NCBI GenBank assembly: GCA_902727855.1
Contig: CACVAS010000020.1
Coordinates: forward strand, 62,001 to 126,000
Direction: 5' to 3'
Length of the DNA: 64,000 nt
DNA from: an uncultured Sulfurovum sp.
GTDB lineage: Bacteria; Campylobacterota; Campylobacteria; Campylobacterales; Sulfurovaceae
Part shown: positions 24,803 through 32,789 of the stretch, in pieces
Layout of the letters: every line of letters starts with the position of its first letter
Position numbering within the stretch: position 1 is the stretch's first letter
The notes under the pieces: model-generated
What the model saw: only the letters and a program-made list of their open reading frames with translations
Told to the model about the DNA's origin: nothing
Databases searched by the model: none
Made by a program: the position numbers and the translations under genes

Positions 24803-26506
24803 TTATGCATCTCCTTGTGTTGTTTGTGGAAGCATCATATTAAAGAGTGCTCCTCCTGCTGGTACCATTGGAAGTACATCTTCAAACCTATTGACTGCAA
24901 CGTTCATGAAACATACTTTATCTTGTTTGATTGCATCTTTAATCGCTGCATCAAACTCTTCTTTAGTCGTGACATCATACCCAATACCACCACACGCTTC
25001 AGCTAGTGCTTTCCAGTTTGGTTGAAAGGTTAAGTCTGTCTCAGAATAACGTTTCTCATAGAAGAATGTCTGCCACTGACGAACCATCCCAAGAAAGTGG
25101 TTATTTAAGATAAGGTTGATGACTGGTATCTTATACTCTGCAGCAGTCACTAACTCTTGCATGTTCATAAGAATAGACCCATCACCTGTTACATTAATAA
25201 CTGTTTTCTCAGGGAATGCCTTTTTAGCGCCTAAAGCTGCGGGAAAACCAAAGCCCATCGTTCCAAGTCCACCAGAGTTTATCCACTGACGAGGTCTATC
25301 AAACGGATAGTGCTGTGCTGCCCACATTTGGTGTTGCCCAACATCTGAAGTAATAATCGCATCTTCTCCAACAAGCTCACCAATGCGTTCAATAGCCCAC
25401 TGTGGTTTAATAACTTCATCAGAATCAACAAATGATTGTGGATGAAGTTCGTCATAACGCTTTAAAATATTTCTCCATGCTTCGTAACGGTCTGTATCTA
25501 CACCATCAAGCAATGGCAACATGACTTTAATCACCTCTGTTATATCTCCAACAATAGGGTAATCAACATCAACAAGTTTACCAATGTTCGCCGCATCAAT
25601 ATCGACATGAATGATGTCAGCATATTTTGCAAATTCAGACAGCTTACCTGTAACCCTGTCATCAAACCTAGCTCCTAGTGATATAACAAGGTCTGTCTCA
25701 GACATTGCCATATTTGAAGCGTAGTTACCATGCATACCTAACATACCCAATCTCAATGGATGTTTTGCACCCATAGAACCTAAAGCCATTAGTGTTTCAA
25801 CAACAGGTATTTGTGTTTTTTCTGCCATTTCTTTGACAAGTGTAGCAGCACCAGAAAGCACAACCCCTCCACCAAGGTAAAGTAGTGGTTTCTTAGCAGA
25901 CTTGATTGCTTCAACAGCTTTTTCTATCTGTTTGTTGTTCCCTTTGTATGTTGGTTTATACGTTGGAAGGTTAACTGAATCAGGGTAAACAAATTCACCC
26001 ATCGTCGAAGTGATATCTTTAGGAATATCAACAAGTACAGGTCCAGGACGCCCAGTACGTGCAATGTAGAATGCCTCTTTCATGACACGTGGAAGCTCTT
26101 CAACACTACGCACTAAAAAGTTATGTTTTGTACAAGGACGAGAAATACCTACAGCATCAATCTCTTGGAAACCATCTGTTCCAATCAGTGCTAACGGTAC
26201 CTGCCCTGAGATAACGACGATAGGAATCGAATCCATATATGCTGTAGCTAAACCTGTCACAGCATTTGTAAAACCTGGGCCAGATGTTACCATCGCGACA
26301 CCCACTTCACCTGTTGCTCTAGCATAACCATCTGCTGCATGTACAGACGCTTGCTCATGACGGTTCAAAATATGTTCAAACACATCTTGATTATATATTT
26401 CATCATAAACGTTCATGATTGCCCCGCCAGGGTAACCAAATACAGTTTTAACACCCTCGGCGATGATCGCTTCACACACCATTTGTGCACCAGACATTTG
26501 TCCCAT
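24803..26506 (-). CDS. ilvB: Acetolactate synthase large (catalytic) subunit
   Basis: This ThDP-dependent enzyme condenses pyruvate to acetolactate for valine/leucine, or with 2-oxobutyrate for isoleucine. Three domains are evident: FGYPGGAIMNVYDEI with the catalytic Glu in LNRHEQ, the FAD/central domain (LGARFDDRVTG), and the ThDP-binding VTGDGSILMNMQEL...NNHFLGMVRQWQ. The length is 567 aa. The start at 26506 (MGQMSGAQ) is used because GGAG lies 6 nt upstream; the frame is open four codons further without a Shine-Dalgarno. It is followed by ilvH. Confidence 0.96.
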   Translation of the reverse strand: MGQMSGAQMVCEAIIAEGVKTVFGYPGGAIMNVYDEIYNQDVFEHILNRHEQASVHAADGYARATGEVGVAMVTSGPGFTNAVTGLATAYMDSIPIVVISGQVPLALIGTDGFQEIDAVGISRPCTKHNFLVRSVEELPRVMKEAFYIARTGRPGPVLVDIPKDITSTMGEFVYPDSVNLPTYKPTYKGNNKQIEKAVEAIKSAKKPLLYLGGGVVLSGAATLVKEMAEKTQIPVVETLMALGSMGAKHPLRLGMLGMHGNYASNMAMSETDLVISLGARFDDRVTGKLSEFAKYADIIHVDIDAANIGKLVDVDYPIVGDITEVIKVMLPLLDGVDTDRYEAWRNILKRYDELHPQSFVDSDEVIKPQWAIERIGELVGEDAIITSDVGQHQMWAAQHYPFDRPRQWINSGGLGTMGFGFPAALGAKKAFPEKTVINVTGDGSILMNMQELVTAAEYKIPVINLILNNHFLGMVRQWQTFFYEKRYSETDLTFQPNWKALAEACGGIGYDVTTKEEFDAAIKDAIKQDKVCFMNVAVNRFEDVLPMVPAGGALFNMMLPQTTQGDA

Positions 26507-26551
26507 TACAGACTCCATTTAAATTATTTTTTTGATTATAGCGAAATTAAA

Positions 26552-27454
26552 TTAGTTTTTATGACACATCTCTAATGCCACACCCTCACGTAACCCATCA
26601 TCTATGATAACACAGCTATGCGCTTCAAGTATAGTAAATAGTTGTTTATAAATCAATATACCCGCAGCAATAAGGTCTGAACGTCCCGTACCAACTGCCT
26701 TCTCACGCGCTTCAAAAGGCATAGCAAGTAGTTTATTTAAGTAAAAAGTTAACTCATTTTTTTCTAAGATAGAACCATTTATTTTTGTAGCATCATACAT
26801 ATCATAATTCATACCCATCTTCATAGCTGCTACAGTTGTCGGTGTACCTGCTGTTGCCACAAAAGCTTTTGGGTCTCCTTTTGTAGCAAAGATTTCAGTA
26901 CAAAACATCTGTATATTGAACATCTCTTTAGCTAAACCTTGTTGTAGACTCTCTAAATCATCATAACGTTGTGCCATGGTTACAATACCCACAGGAAAGC
27001 TCTTACTCACTACTTCCTCAGCAAAGTGGAAAATAACTTCAGTTGAACCTCCACCAATATCTACGAGTACAAATGTCTCAGACACATACTTAAGTCTAGC
27101 CAAACGTTCTTTAACCGCTAACAGTGTTAACCGTGCCTCTTCCTTACCCGAAATGATCTCAAAAGAGATACCTGTCACCTCTTCTATCTCTTTAAGTACA
27201 TCTGCAGCATTACTTGCACTTCGTATCGCTTCAGTTGTGACTGCTTTTATTTCATGTTCTGAAAAATCTATTTGACTTTGAGCAGTTTGTATGGCATTTA
27301 CTACCCTACAAACTGCTTGAGGGTCAATCACACCATTGTTTGTCAACCCGTCTGCAGTTTTTACCACTTTTTCATAGACAAATATCTGTTGCTTACTTTT
27401 ACAATCATATGCCAATACACGCAATGTATTTGAACCTAAGTCTATGGCTATCAC
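26552..27454 (-). CDS. ppx: Ppx/GppA-type phosphatase
   Basis: The protein has the ASKHA-fold signatures IAIDLGSNTLRVLAYD at the N-terminus and VLVDIGGGSTEVIFHF, with SFPVGIVTMAQRY and ATAGTPTTVAAMKMG. It would hydrolyse polyphosphate and/or pppGpp. At 300 aa it has only the N-terminal catalytic domains, as usual in epsilonproteobacteria. The start is GTG at 27454 after ATAGGAGATAAT. It lies 27 bp after ilvA on the same strand. Ppx and GppA cannot be told apart by eye. Confidence 0.9.
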   Translation of the reverse strand: MIAIDLGSNTLRVLAYDCKSKQQIFVYEKVVKTADGLTNNGVIDPQAVCRVVNAIQTAQSQIDFSEHEIKAVTTEAIRSASNAADVLKEIEEVTGISFEIISGKEEARLTLLAVKERLARLKYVSETFVLVDIGGGSTEVIFHFAEEVVSKSFPVGIVTMAQRYDDLESLQQGLAKEMFNIQMFCTEIFATKGDPKAFVATAGTPTTVAAMKMGMNYDMYDATKINGSILEKNELTFYLNKLLAMPFEAREKAVGTGRSDLIAAGILIYKQLFTILEAHSCVIIDDGLREGVALEMCHKN

Positions 27455-27481
27455 ATTATCTCCTATTTTTAGAGGTTTCTT

Positions 27482-28693
27482 CTAATGTTCTTCTTTAAAA
27501 GAAAAATCACCCTCTTTTAACTTTTGACGAATCAGTGCTTGGTGTTCTACACCTTTGGTCTCCAATGCAACAGAGACATGTGCATCTCCAAACTCTAAAT
27601 CTGTAGACGTTCTGTCGTAACCAATTTGAACAATATTTGCACCAATATTTGTTAAAATATCTGTAAATGACTGAAGTGCACCTGGCTTATCGACTAACAG
27701 TACACGAAGCTTCATTTTTCGTGCAGATTTAGTAAGCCCTTTTTCTATAATAAGAGAGAGCATGGTGACATCTATATTACCACCACTAAGTGTTACACCT
27801 ACTTTGGAACCTTGAGGAAGATCTATTTTTCCGTGTAACAATGCAGCTACACCTACTGCACCTGCACCTTCTACAAGTACTTTTTGACGTTCAAGTAAAA
27901 AAAGAATAGCAGCAGCAATCTCATCATCACATACAGTTTCAAAACTGTCTACATTCTCTAAAATATGATTTAATGTAATGAGAGAAGTATCACGTACAGC
28001 TATGCCATCTGCAATGGTACGTACAGAAAGCGTATCTATAGCTTTTTTAGCATCATACGACTGTTTCATCGCTGGTGCACCTTCTGCTGAGACACCAATA
28101 ATTTTACAGTTTGGACGTAATGCTTTAGTAGCGACAGACATACCAGAAATAAGTCCTCCGCCCCCAACACATATGAGCATTGCATCAAGGCCAGATACCT
28201 CTTCAAGCATCTCTAAAGCTACTGTCCCTTGTCCTGCCATCACCTCATCATCTGTAAAAGGGTGTACAAAGGTAAAGTTATTCTCTTCACCGTATGTTAC
28301 GGCATAAGCATAGGCCTCATCATAGTTTGCACCATGTAGTATGACCTTGGCACTAAACTCTTTAACCCCTTGTATTTTTGTTAAAGGTGTAGACTCTGGC
28401 ATCACAATAGTAGCTTCAATGTCAAAATGTTTTGCTGCAAAAGCCACACCTTGTGCATGATTACCAGCACTTGCAGCAATCACACCATTTTTTTGACCCT
28501 TTTCTACCAGTGCCGCAATTTTATTAAAAGCACCTCTTAATTTAAACGCACCTGTACGTTGTAAATTCTCTTTTTTTAAGTAGACTTCATAGCCACTCAA
28601 TTCAGATAAAATGGGGGCAAAGGTAAAAGGTGTACGATGTACCACACCTGATACTCTTTTGTATGCTTCTTCTATACTATTTAAGTCTAACAT
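27482..28693 (-). CDS. ilvA: Threonine ammonia-lyase with C-terminal ACT domain
   Basis: This PLP enzyme deaminates threonine to 2-oxobutyrate, feeding the nearby acetolactate synthase for isoleucine. The Schiff-base Lys is in TGAFKLRGAFNK, the phosphate loop is CVGGGGLISG, and SAGNHAQGVAFAAKHF is typical. The C-terminal about 75 residues form one ACT domain (KMKLRVLLVDKPGALQSF), the shorter 403-aa type rather than the two-ACT biosynthetic enzyme of E. coli. The start at 28693 follows AGGAAAG; the frame is open 14 codons further. Confidence 0.94.
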   Translation of the reverse strand: MLDLNSIEEAYKRVSGVVHRTPFTFAPILSELSGYEVYLKKENLQRTGAFKLRGAFNKIAALVEKGQKNGVIAASAGNHAQGVAFAAKHFDIEATIVMPESTPLTKIQGVKEFSAKVILHGANYDEAYAYAVTYGEENNFTFVHPFTDDEVMAGQGTVALEMLEEVSGLDAMLICVGGGGLISGMSVATKALRPNCKIIGVSAEGAPAMKQSYDAKKAIDTLSVRTIADGIAVRDTSLITLNHILENVDSFETVCDDEIAAAILFLLERQKVLVEGAGAVGVAALLHGKIDLPQGSKVGVTLSGGNIDVTMLSLIIEKGLTKSARKMKLRVLLVDKPGALQSFTDILTNIGANIVQIGYDRTSTDLEFGDAHVSVALETKGVEHQALIRQKLKEGDFSFKEEH

Positions 28694-28783
28694 TATCTTT
28701 CCTAGGTAATAATTGAGGGAATTATCCCAAATCATGCATTAGAATTGCCTAAAATTCAGTAAAGGCTTAGTTTATGGGGGTTT

Positions 28784-28854
28784 GCAAAAAATTTGAGTTT
28801 AACCCAAAGGTTAATCGATGATTCTTTGTGAATACCCATGGGCTAATGCTTTGC
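28784..28854. other. Intergenic segment with nested inverted repeats
   Basis: In the divergent gap between ilvA and the CoA-binding gene, GCAAA (28784-28788) and TTTGC (28850-28854) enclose TTAACC-CAAA-GGTTAA (28799-28814) and CCCATGGG. This could be a leader RNA fold or operator sites. I recognise no known riboswitch. Confidence 0.3.
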
Positions 28855-28913
28855 AGAAGATAGGTGATTTCTAATACATATTTTGGGATTATAACATACT
28901 AAGGATATATACA

Positions 28914-29345
28914 ATGGAATGTGAACTACCAAGAGTAAATTCTAACCAAGAAGAGATGAAAAAATATTTTGAAGAGGCAAAAACCATTGCTGTGCTAGGT
29001 GCATCACCCGATGACTCTAAAGCATCTAACCATGTTGCTGAGTACTTAAGAGATGTTGGATACAACATGATACCTGTCTACCCTAAACATGATGAAATTC
29101 TTGGACAAAAAGTCTACAGAAGCCTTGCAGAAATAGATGTACCTGTAGACATGGTAGTTGTCTTTAGAAAACCAGCTGCACTTGATGCTATCGCTGACGC
29201 TGTTATCGCACGTGGAGATGTTAAAACCTACTGGACACAGCTTGAACTCATCAACAATGATGCAGCCGAACGTGTCAAGGATGCAGGTATTAATGTCGTA
29301 CAAAATTATTGTGCTATGGTAGAGCATAGAGCGCTATTTAACTAA
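28914..29345 (+). CDS. CoA-binding domain protein (YccU-like)
   Basis: The 143-aa protein has the Rossmann-like CoA-binding fold: IAVLGASPDDSKASNHVAEYL, YNMIPVYPKHDEILG, VYRSLAEIDVPVDMVVVFRKP and the terminal NVVQNYCAMVEH. These proteins are related to the CoA-ligase NAD/CoA-binding domain; the physiological role is unclear. It is monocistronic, with AAGGAT before the ATG, a TATAAC-like -10 box upstream, and a clear terminator downstream. Confidence 0.9.
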   Translation: MECELPRVNSNQEEMKKYFEEAKTIAVLGASPDDSKASNHVAEYLRDVGYNMIPVYPKHDEILGQKVYRSLAEIDVPVDMVVVFRKPAALDAIADAVIARGDVKTYWTQLELINNDAAERVKDAGINVVQNYCAMVEHRALFN

Positions 29346-29352
29346 TACCTAT

Positions 29353-29386
29353 AAACTCCATTTCTTCATGTATGTGGAGTTTTTAT
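29353..29386 (+). terminator. Intrinsic terminator after the CoA-binding gene
   Basis: AAACTCCA (29353-29360) pairs with TGGAGTTT (29375-29382), followed by a short T-run. It sits between the convergent CoA-binding and YheT-like genes and could act on both strands. Confidence 0.75.
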
Positions 29387-29398
29387 AGATCTATACTT

Positions 29399-30370
29399 CT
29401 ATACTCCTCTTTGATTTTCTAAAAAGTATTGCACCACACGTTCCTCTAACCAATATTTTGGCTTAAACAGACTCCCAGATATAAAACCAACATGTCCACC
29501 ATATGGACTCACTTCAAGCGTCACAGAGCTGGAGAGTTCTTCTTCTTTGGGAATGACACGTTCATCCATGAAAGGGTCATCTTCCGCATGAATAATATGT
29601 GTGGGAATATGTATATGCTTTAAAAACTGTTTAGAACTACAAAGGTTATAGTACTCTCTCGCTGAGCTAAAACCATGTATCGGTGCTGTATAGACTTCAT
29701 CAAATGCTTCTATAGTTTGAATTTTATGAATATCTTCTTTTTTGTATTTAAGTCGTGTTTCCATGTCAAAAAGTGTATACTTTTTTAAAAGAGATGCTCT
29801 TAATGAAGAGAGTAAATGGCGCTCATAAAGTTTTGAAAAACCTTTACTAATGATCTGAGTACATACATCGAGTAACATCGGTGCAGAGACAGAGACTGCT
29901 GCACTTAAAAGTGTTTTTTCACGTTCTTCACCTAGAAGTTTCAGTAGGACATTCCCACCTATAGAGTAACCCACTGCATACAAGTCATTATTTGGGTATA
30001 TGTGATGTAAATGGTCTATCCACGCTTTAACATCTGTAGTATCCCCACTATGATACCCTCTAGGAAGTCGGTTTTCTTTTCCAGAACAACCACGAAAGTG
30101 CATGAGGACAGAAGCGAAACCTTCTGCCTTTAAAGCGTGCATCATCCCTTGAATATATGGAGAGTTAAAAGAACCCGTTAACCCATGTAACAAAACAACA
30201 ATGGGACGTTCATCTATAGGTTTAGTGTCATGCCAATAACACTCGACAAAATCTCCATCTTCAAGTTCAAATATTTCACTCTCTATCTGGGGTTTGTTTT
30301 GCTTGCGAAGTAAAGGAGCATAAAGTGTTTGAATATGTCTATTTCTTAAAAAAAAAGATGTGCTAAACAC
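29399..30370 (-). CDS. YheT-like alpha/beta hydrolase
   Basis: The N-terminal RNRHIQTLYAPLLR and VVLLHGLTGSFNSPY (oxyanion region), MHFRGCSGKENRLPRGYHSG, the nucleophile elbow VGYSIGGNVL (GxSxG) and the late Asp/His (HAEDDPFMD, GGHVGFI) match the YheT/EMB-1 esterase family. Its natural substrate is not established. The length of 323 aa is normal. The start is GTG at 30370, directly after the trmA stop, so the two genes are translationally coupled. Confidence 0.9.
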   Translation of the reverse strand: MFSTSFFLRNRHIQTLYAPLLRKQNKPQIESEIFELEDGDFVECYWHDTKPIDERPIVVLLHGLTGSFNSPYIQGMMHALKAEGFASVLMHFRGCSGKENRLPRGYHSGDTTDVKAWIDHLHHIYPNNDLYAVGYSIGGNVLLKLLGEEREKTLLSAAVSVSAPMLLDVCTQIISKGFSKLYERHLLSSLRASLLKKYTLFDMETRLKYKKEDIHKIQTIEAFDEVYTAPIHGFSSAREYYNLCSSKQFLKHIHIPTHIIHAEDDPFMDERVIPKEEELSSSVTLEVSPYGGHVGFISGSLFKPKYWLEERVVQYFLENQRGV

Positions 30371-31489
30371 CTATGCCCTTTTCACCAAAAATACACCAGA
30401 TTCTACATGTGGGGTATGTGGAAACTGATCATACATTGCAGCTTCTACTACCTTATGTGTTTTAGTGAGTGTGACTAAATCTCTAGCTAAAGTTTCTGGA
30501 TTACATGAGATATAAATAATGTTATCAATAGTCATAATAAGCTCTCTACTAGCATCATCTAAGCCAGCTCGTGGTGGGTCAACCAAGACCGTAGAAAAGT
30601 TATAACTTTGTAAATCTATATGGCGTAGTCTGTTAAATACTCGTTCACCTTGTAACGCATCTGTCATCTCTTCTGCTGAGAGTCTAGCAAAAGTAATATT
30701 ACTAATATGATTAAGCTCACAATTTTTCAGTGCAGCATTGATAGAGTTTTTACTAATCTCAGTAGCAAGTACTTTGTCAAAATAGTAAGAAAGAGGTAAG
30801 GTAAAATTACCCAAACCACAATATGCTTCTAAAAAATCACCTTCACCAGTGGTTTTAGCTTGCTTAATAGCCCACTCTATCATTTTTACATTGACTACAG
30901 GGTTGGGTTGAGTGAAGCCACTTTCATATTCTACATAACTAAAAGTTTTACCATCAATATCTAATTTTTCAGTGACAAACTCATCTGAGAGTATCACCTT
31001 TTGTTTACGGCTTCTACCCATCACTTTACAGTCTAAAAGTGTTTCTATCTCTTTAGCTTCTTCACTCCATGTATCATCGAGTTTTCTATGGTACAACATG
31101 GTAACAAGACACTCATCTGTAGTTGTAGCTAAAAACTCCACAGCAAAAAGTTTTCTCTTGAGTACTTCTGTGGAAGCATTAATCATCTCTAGTAATTTCC
31201 ACATACGTTTTTCTATAGGCTTTATGACCTTAGGGCACTCATCTATGTTTATAGCACCATCTTTTGTGGCATTACCCATAGCATAGTCACACCTGTCACC
31301 ATCATGCCATATACGAAACTCACTTCTTGCACGATAGTGTGAAGAAGGTGAGTCAAACACTTCAAGCTTCTCCTCATAAAAAGGTGCTAAAAGTGCCGAT
31401 ACACTCTGTTCTTTTTGTTGAAGTTGCTCATCATAACTTAACGCATATAACCCACAAGATCCACAAGACCCAAAATGTTTACAGTTCAT
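30371..31489 (-). CDS. trmA: tRNA (uracil-5-)-methyltransferase
   Basis: TrmA makes 5-methyluridine-54 in the tRNA T-loop using AdoMet. The SAM-binding motif is FLEAYCGLGNFTLPL, VDPPRAGLD is motif IV, and YISCNPETLARDL contains the catalytic Cys, with the catalytic Glu in HVESGVFL. The N-terminal CKHFGSCGSCGLYALSY adds a Cys cluster not present in E. coli TrmA but seen in epsilonproteobacterial versions. At 372 aa it is full length. Confidence 0.94.
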   Translation of the reverse strand: MNCKHFGSCGSCGLYALSYDEQLQQKEQSVSALLAPFYEEKLEVFDSPSSHYRARSEFRIWHDGDRCDYAMGNATKDGAINIDECPKVIKPIEKRMWKLLEMINASTEVLKRKLFAVEFLATTTDECLVTMLYHRKLDDTWSEEAKEIETLLDCKVMGRSRKQKVILSDEFVTEKLDIDGKTFSYVEYESGFTQPNPVVNVKMIEWAIKQAKTTGEGDFLEAYCGLGNFTLPLSYYFDKVLATEISKNSINAALKNCELNHISNITFARLSAEEMTDALQGERVFNRLRHIDLQSYNFSTVLVDPPRAGLDDASRELIMTIDNIIYISCNPETLARDLVTLTKTHKVVEAAMYDQFPHTPHVESGVFLVKRA

Positions 31490-31504
31490 AGATATCCATT
31501 TATT

Positions 31505-32779
31505 TTAAGCAAAACCAATAGGCGTTCTTGTAAATCCTTGGAATGCTGAATCAGGATCTCCTCCTTCTAAAAGTGAAAGACATTCACTTATGACATCACG
31601 ATAATCTACTTTTTCTGCTAAAAACCTTTTACTAACAAGTTGTGTTTCTGGATTCAAACCAGGCCACCCACCATAAATACCACCATTTATCTGACCACCA
31701 ATAACAAAAGAACAAAAAGCATGCCCATGATCAGTACCAGGGATAAGTTCACCCTCACTATTGCTACTTGCATTCTCATGTGCAGTTCTACCAAATTCAC
31801 TAAGTACGAGTACTGTTGTATCCTCCATCGCTGTCCCCATATCCGTATAGAAGGCATAAAGTGAATTAGATAAGTCACCTAATAATGTTGGGTGTCGTAC
31901 TGCCTGATTAGAGTGCGTATCCCACCCTCCTTTATTTATAAATATAATTTCAAGTTCAGGTGTATTTCTAAACATTGTTGCGGCTTGAGAAAGTTGTGTA
32001 CCTAAACTCGAACTTGGATAAAGTGCACCATTTTGAGGTGTAGAAGAAAAATCATAATTTTCTATACTCCGAATTTGGCTGATAGTAAAAGATTGCAACT
32101 TTGACACTTGTGCTTCAACACTACTATCATCACTTCCCAGTGGCAATACTTTATCAATATACTGTGTTGCATGAGTTTTACTCATACCATAGTAAGCACT
32201 CGCTGGGTTCTTCATCCCTAATGTTTCCCAACCATTAAAGACATTAAAGTACCCAGCAGTAAAATCAAATGTTTGCATATTCTGTGGACCTAGTAAGTAT
32301 TTATTATTCATATATCTACTAACCCACCCATACCCATCTGAAGTATGTGTATCCGTTGTATATTTACCCTCACCCAAAAAGGAAAATTGATAAAAATGAG
32401 ACCTATTTGGATTTTTTCCACAATGTGTTGCCGGCATGAAGGCAATATTACCATCATCCCAAATATTTTTAAGTCCAGACATAGACGGATGTAAACCAAA
32501 ATCTATACCATCATGTCGTCCATTTTCTCCTAAAGATATAGCATTTGAACCGCTACCATCAGGAGGTAAAATAGCTAAGTTTGGACGTATCACGTTATAA
32601 TAAGGGTCACCATAAGGTACTAACATATTAATACCGTCATTACCTCCATGATTAAATAAAACAACAAGTTTTTTACGTTTTGATAATGCAGAACCAAAGA
32701 GCTTTGTACTAAAAACTCCTGTCATCATAGTACTGCCTAAAACACCTAGACTACCTTTTAAAAAATTTCTTCTTTCCAT
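31505..32779 (-). CDS. DUF1501 family Tat-exported protein
   Basis: The N-terminus MERRNFLKGSLGVLGS is a twin-arginine signal, so the folded protein should be exported, probably with a cofactor or metals. The body has LFNHGGNDGINMLVPYGDP, INKGGWDTHSNQ, TTVLVLSEFGRTAHEN and GTDHGHAFCSFVIGG, the DUF1501 landmarks, which resemble the metal-binding core of the alkaline phosphatase/sulfatase superfamily (Asp and His clusters). The function is unestablished. It pairs with the DUF1800 gene 10 bp upstream, a combination recurrent in many phyla. Confidence 0.9.
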   Translation of the reverse strand: MERRNFLKGSLGVLGSTMMTGVFSTKLFGSALSKRKKLVVLFNHGGNDGINMLVPYGDPYYNVIRPNLAILPPDGSGSNAISLGENGRHDGIDFGLHPSMSGLKNIWDDGNIAFMPATHCGKNPNRSHFYQFSFLGEGKYTTDTHTSDGYGWVSRYMNNKYLLGPQNMQTFDFTAGYFNVFNGWETLGMKNPASAYYGMSKTHATQYIDKVLPLGSDDSSVEAQVSKLQSFTISQIRSIENYDFSSTPQNGALYPSSSLGTQLSQAATMFRNTPELEIIFINKGGWDTHSNQAVRHPTLLGDLSNSLYAFYTDMGTAMEDTTVLVLSEFGRTAHENASSNSEGELIPGTDHGHAFCSFVIGGQINGGIYGGWPGLNPETQLVSKRFLAEKVDYRDVISECLSLLEGGDPDSAFQGFTRTPIGFA

Positions 32780-32789
32780 GTTGTTTTCC

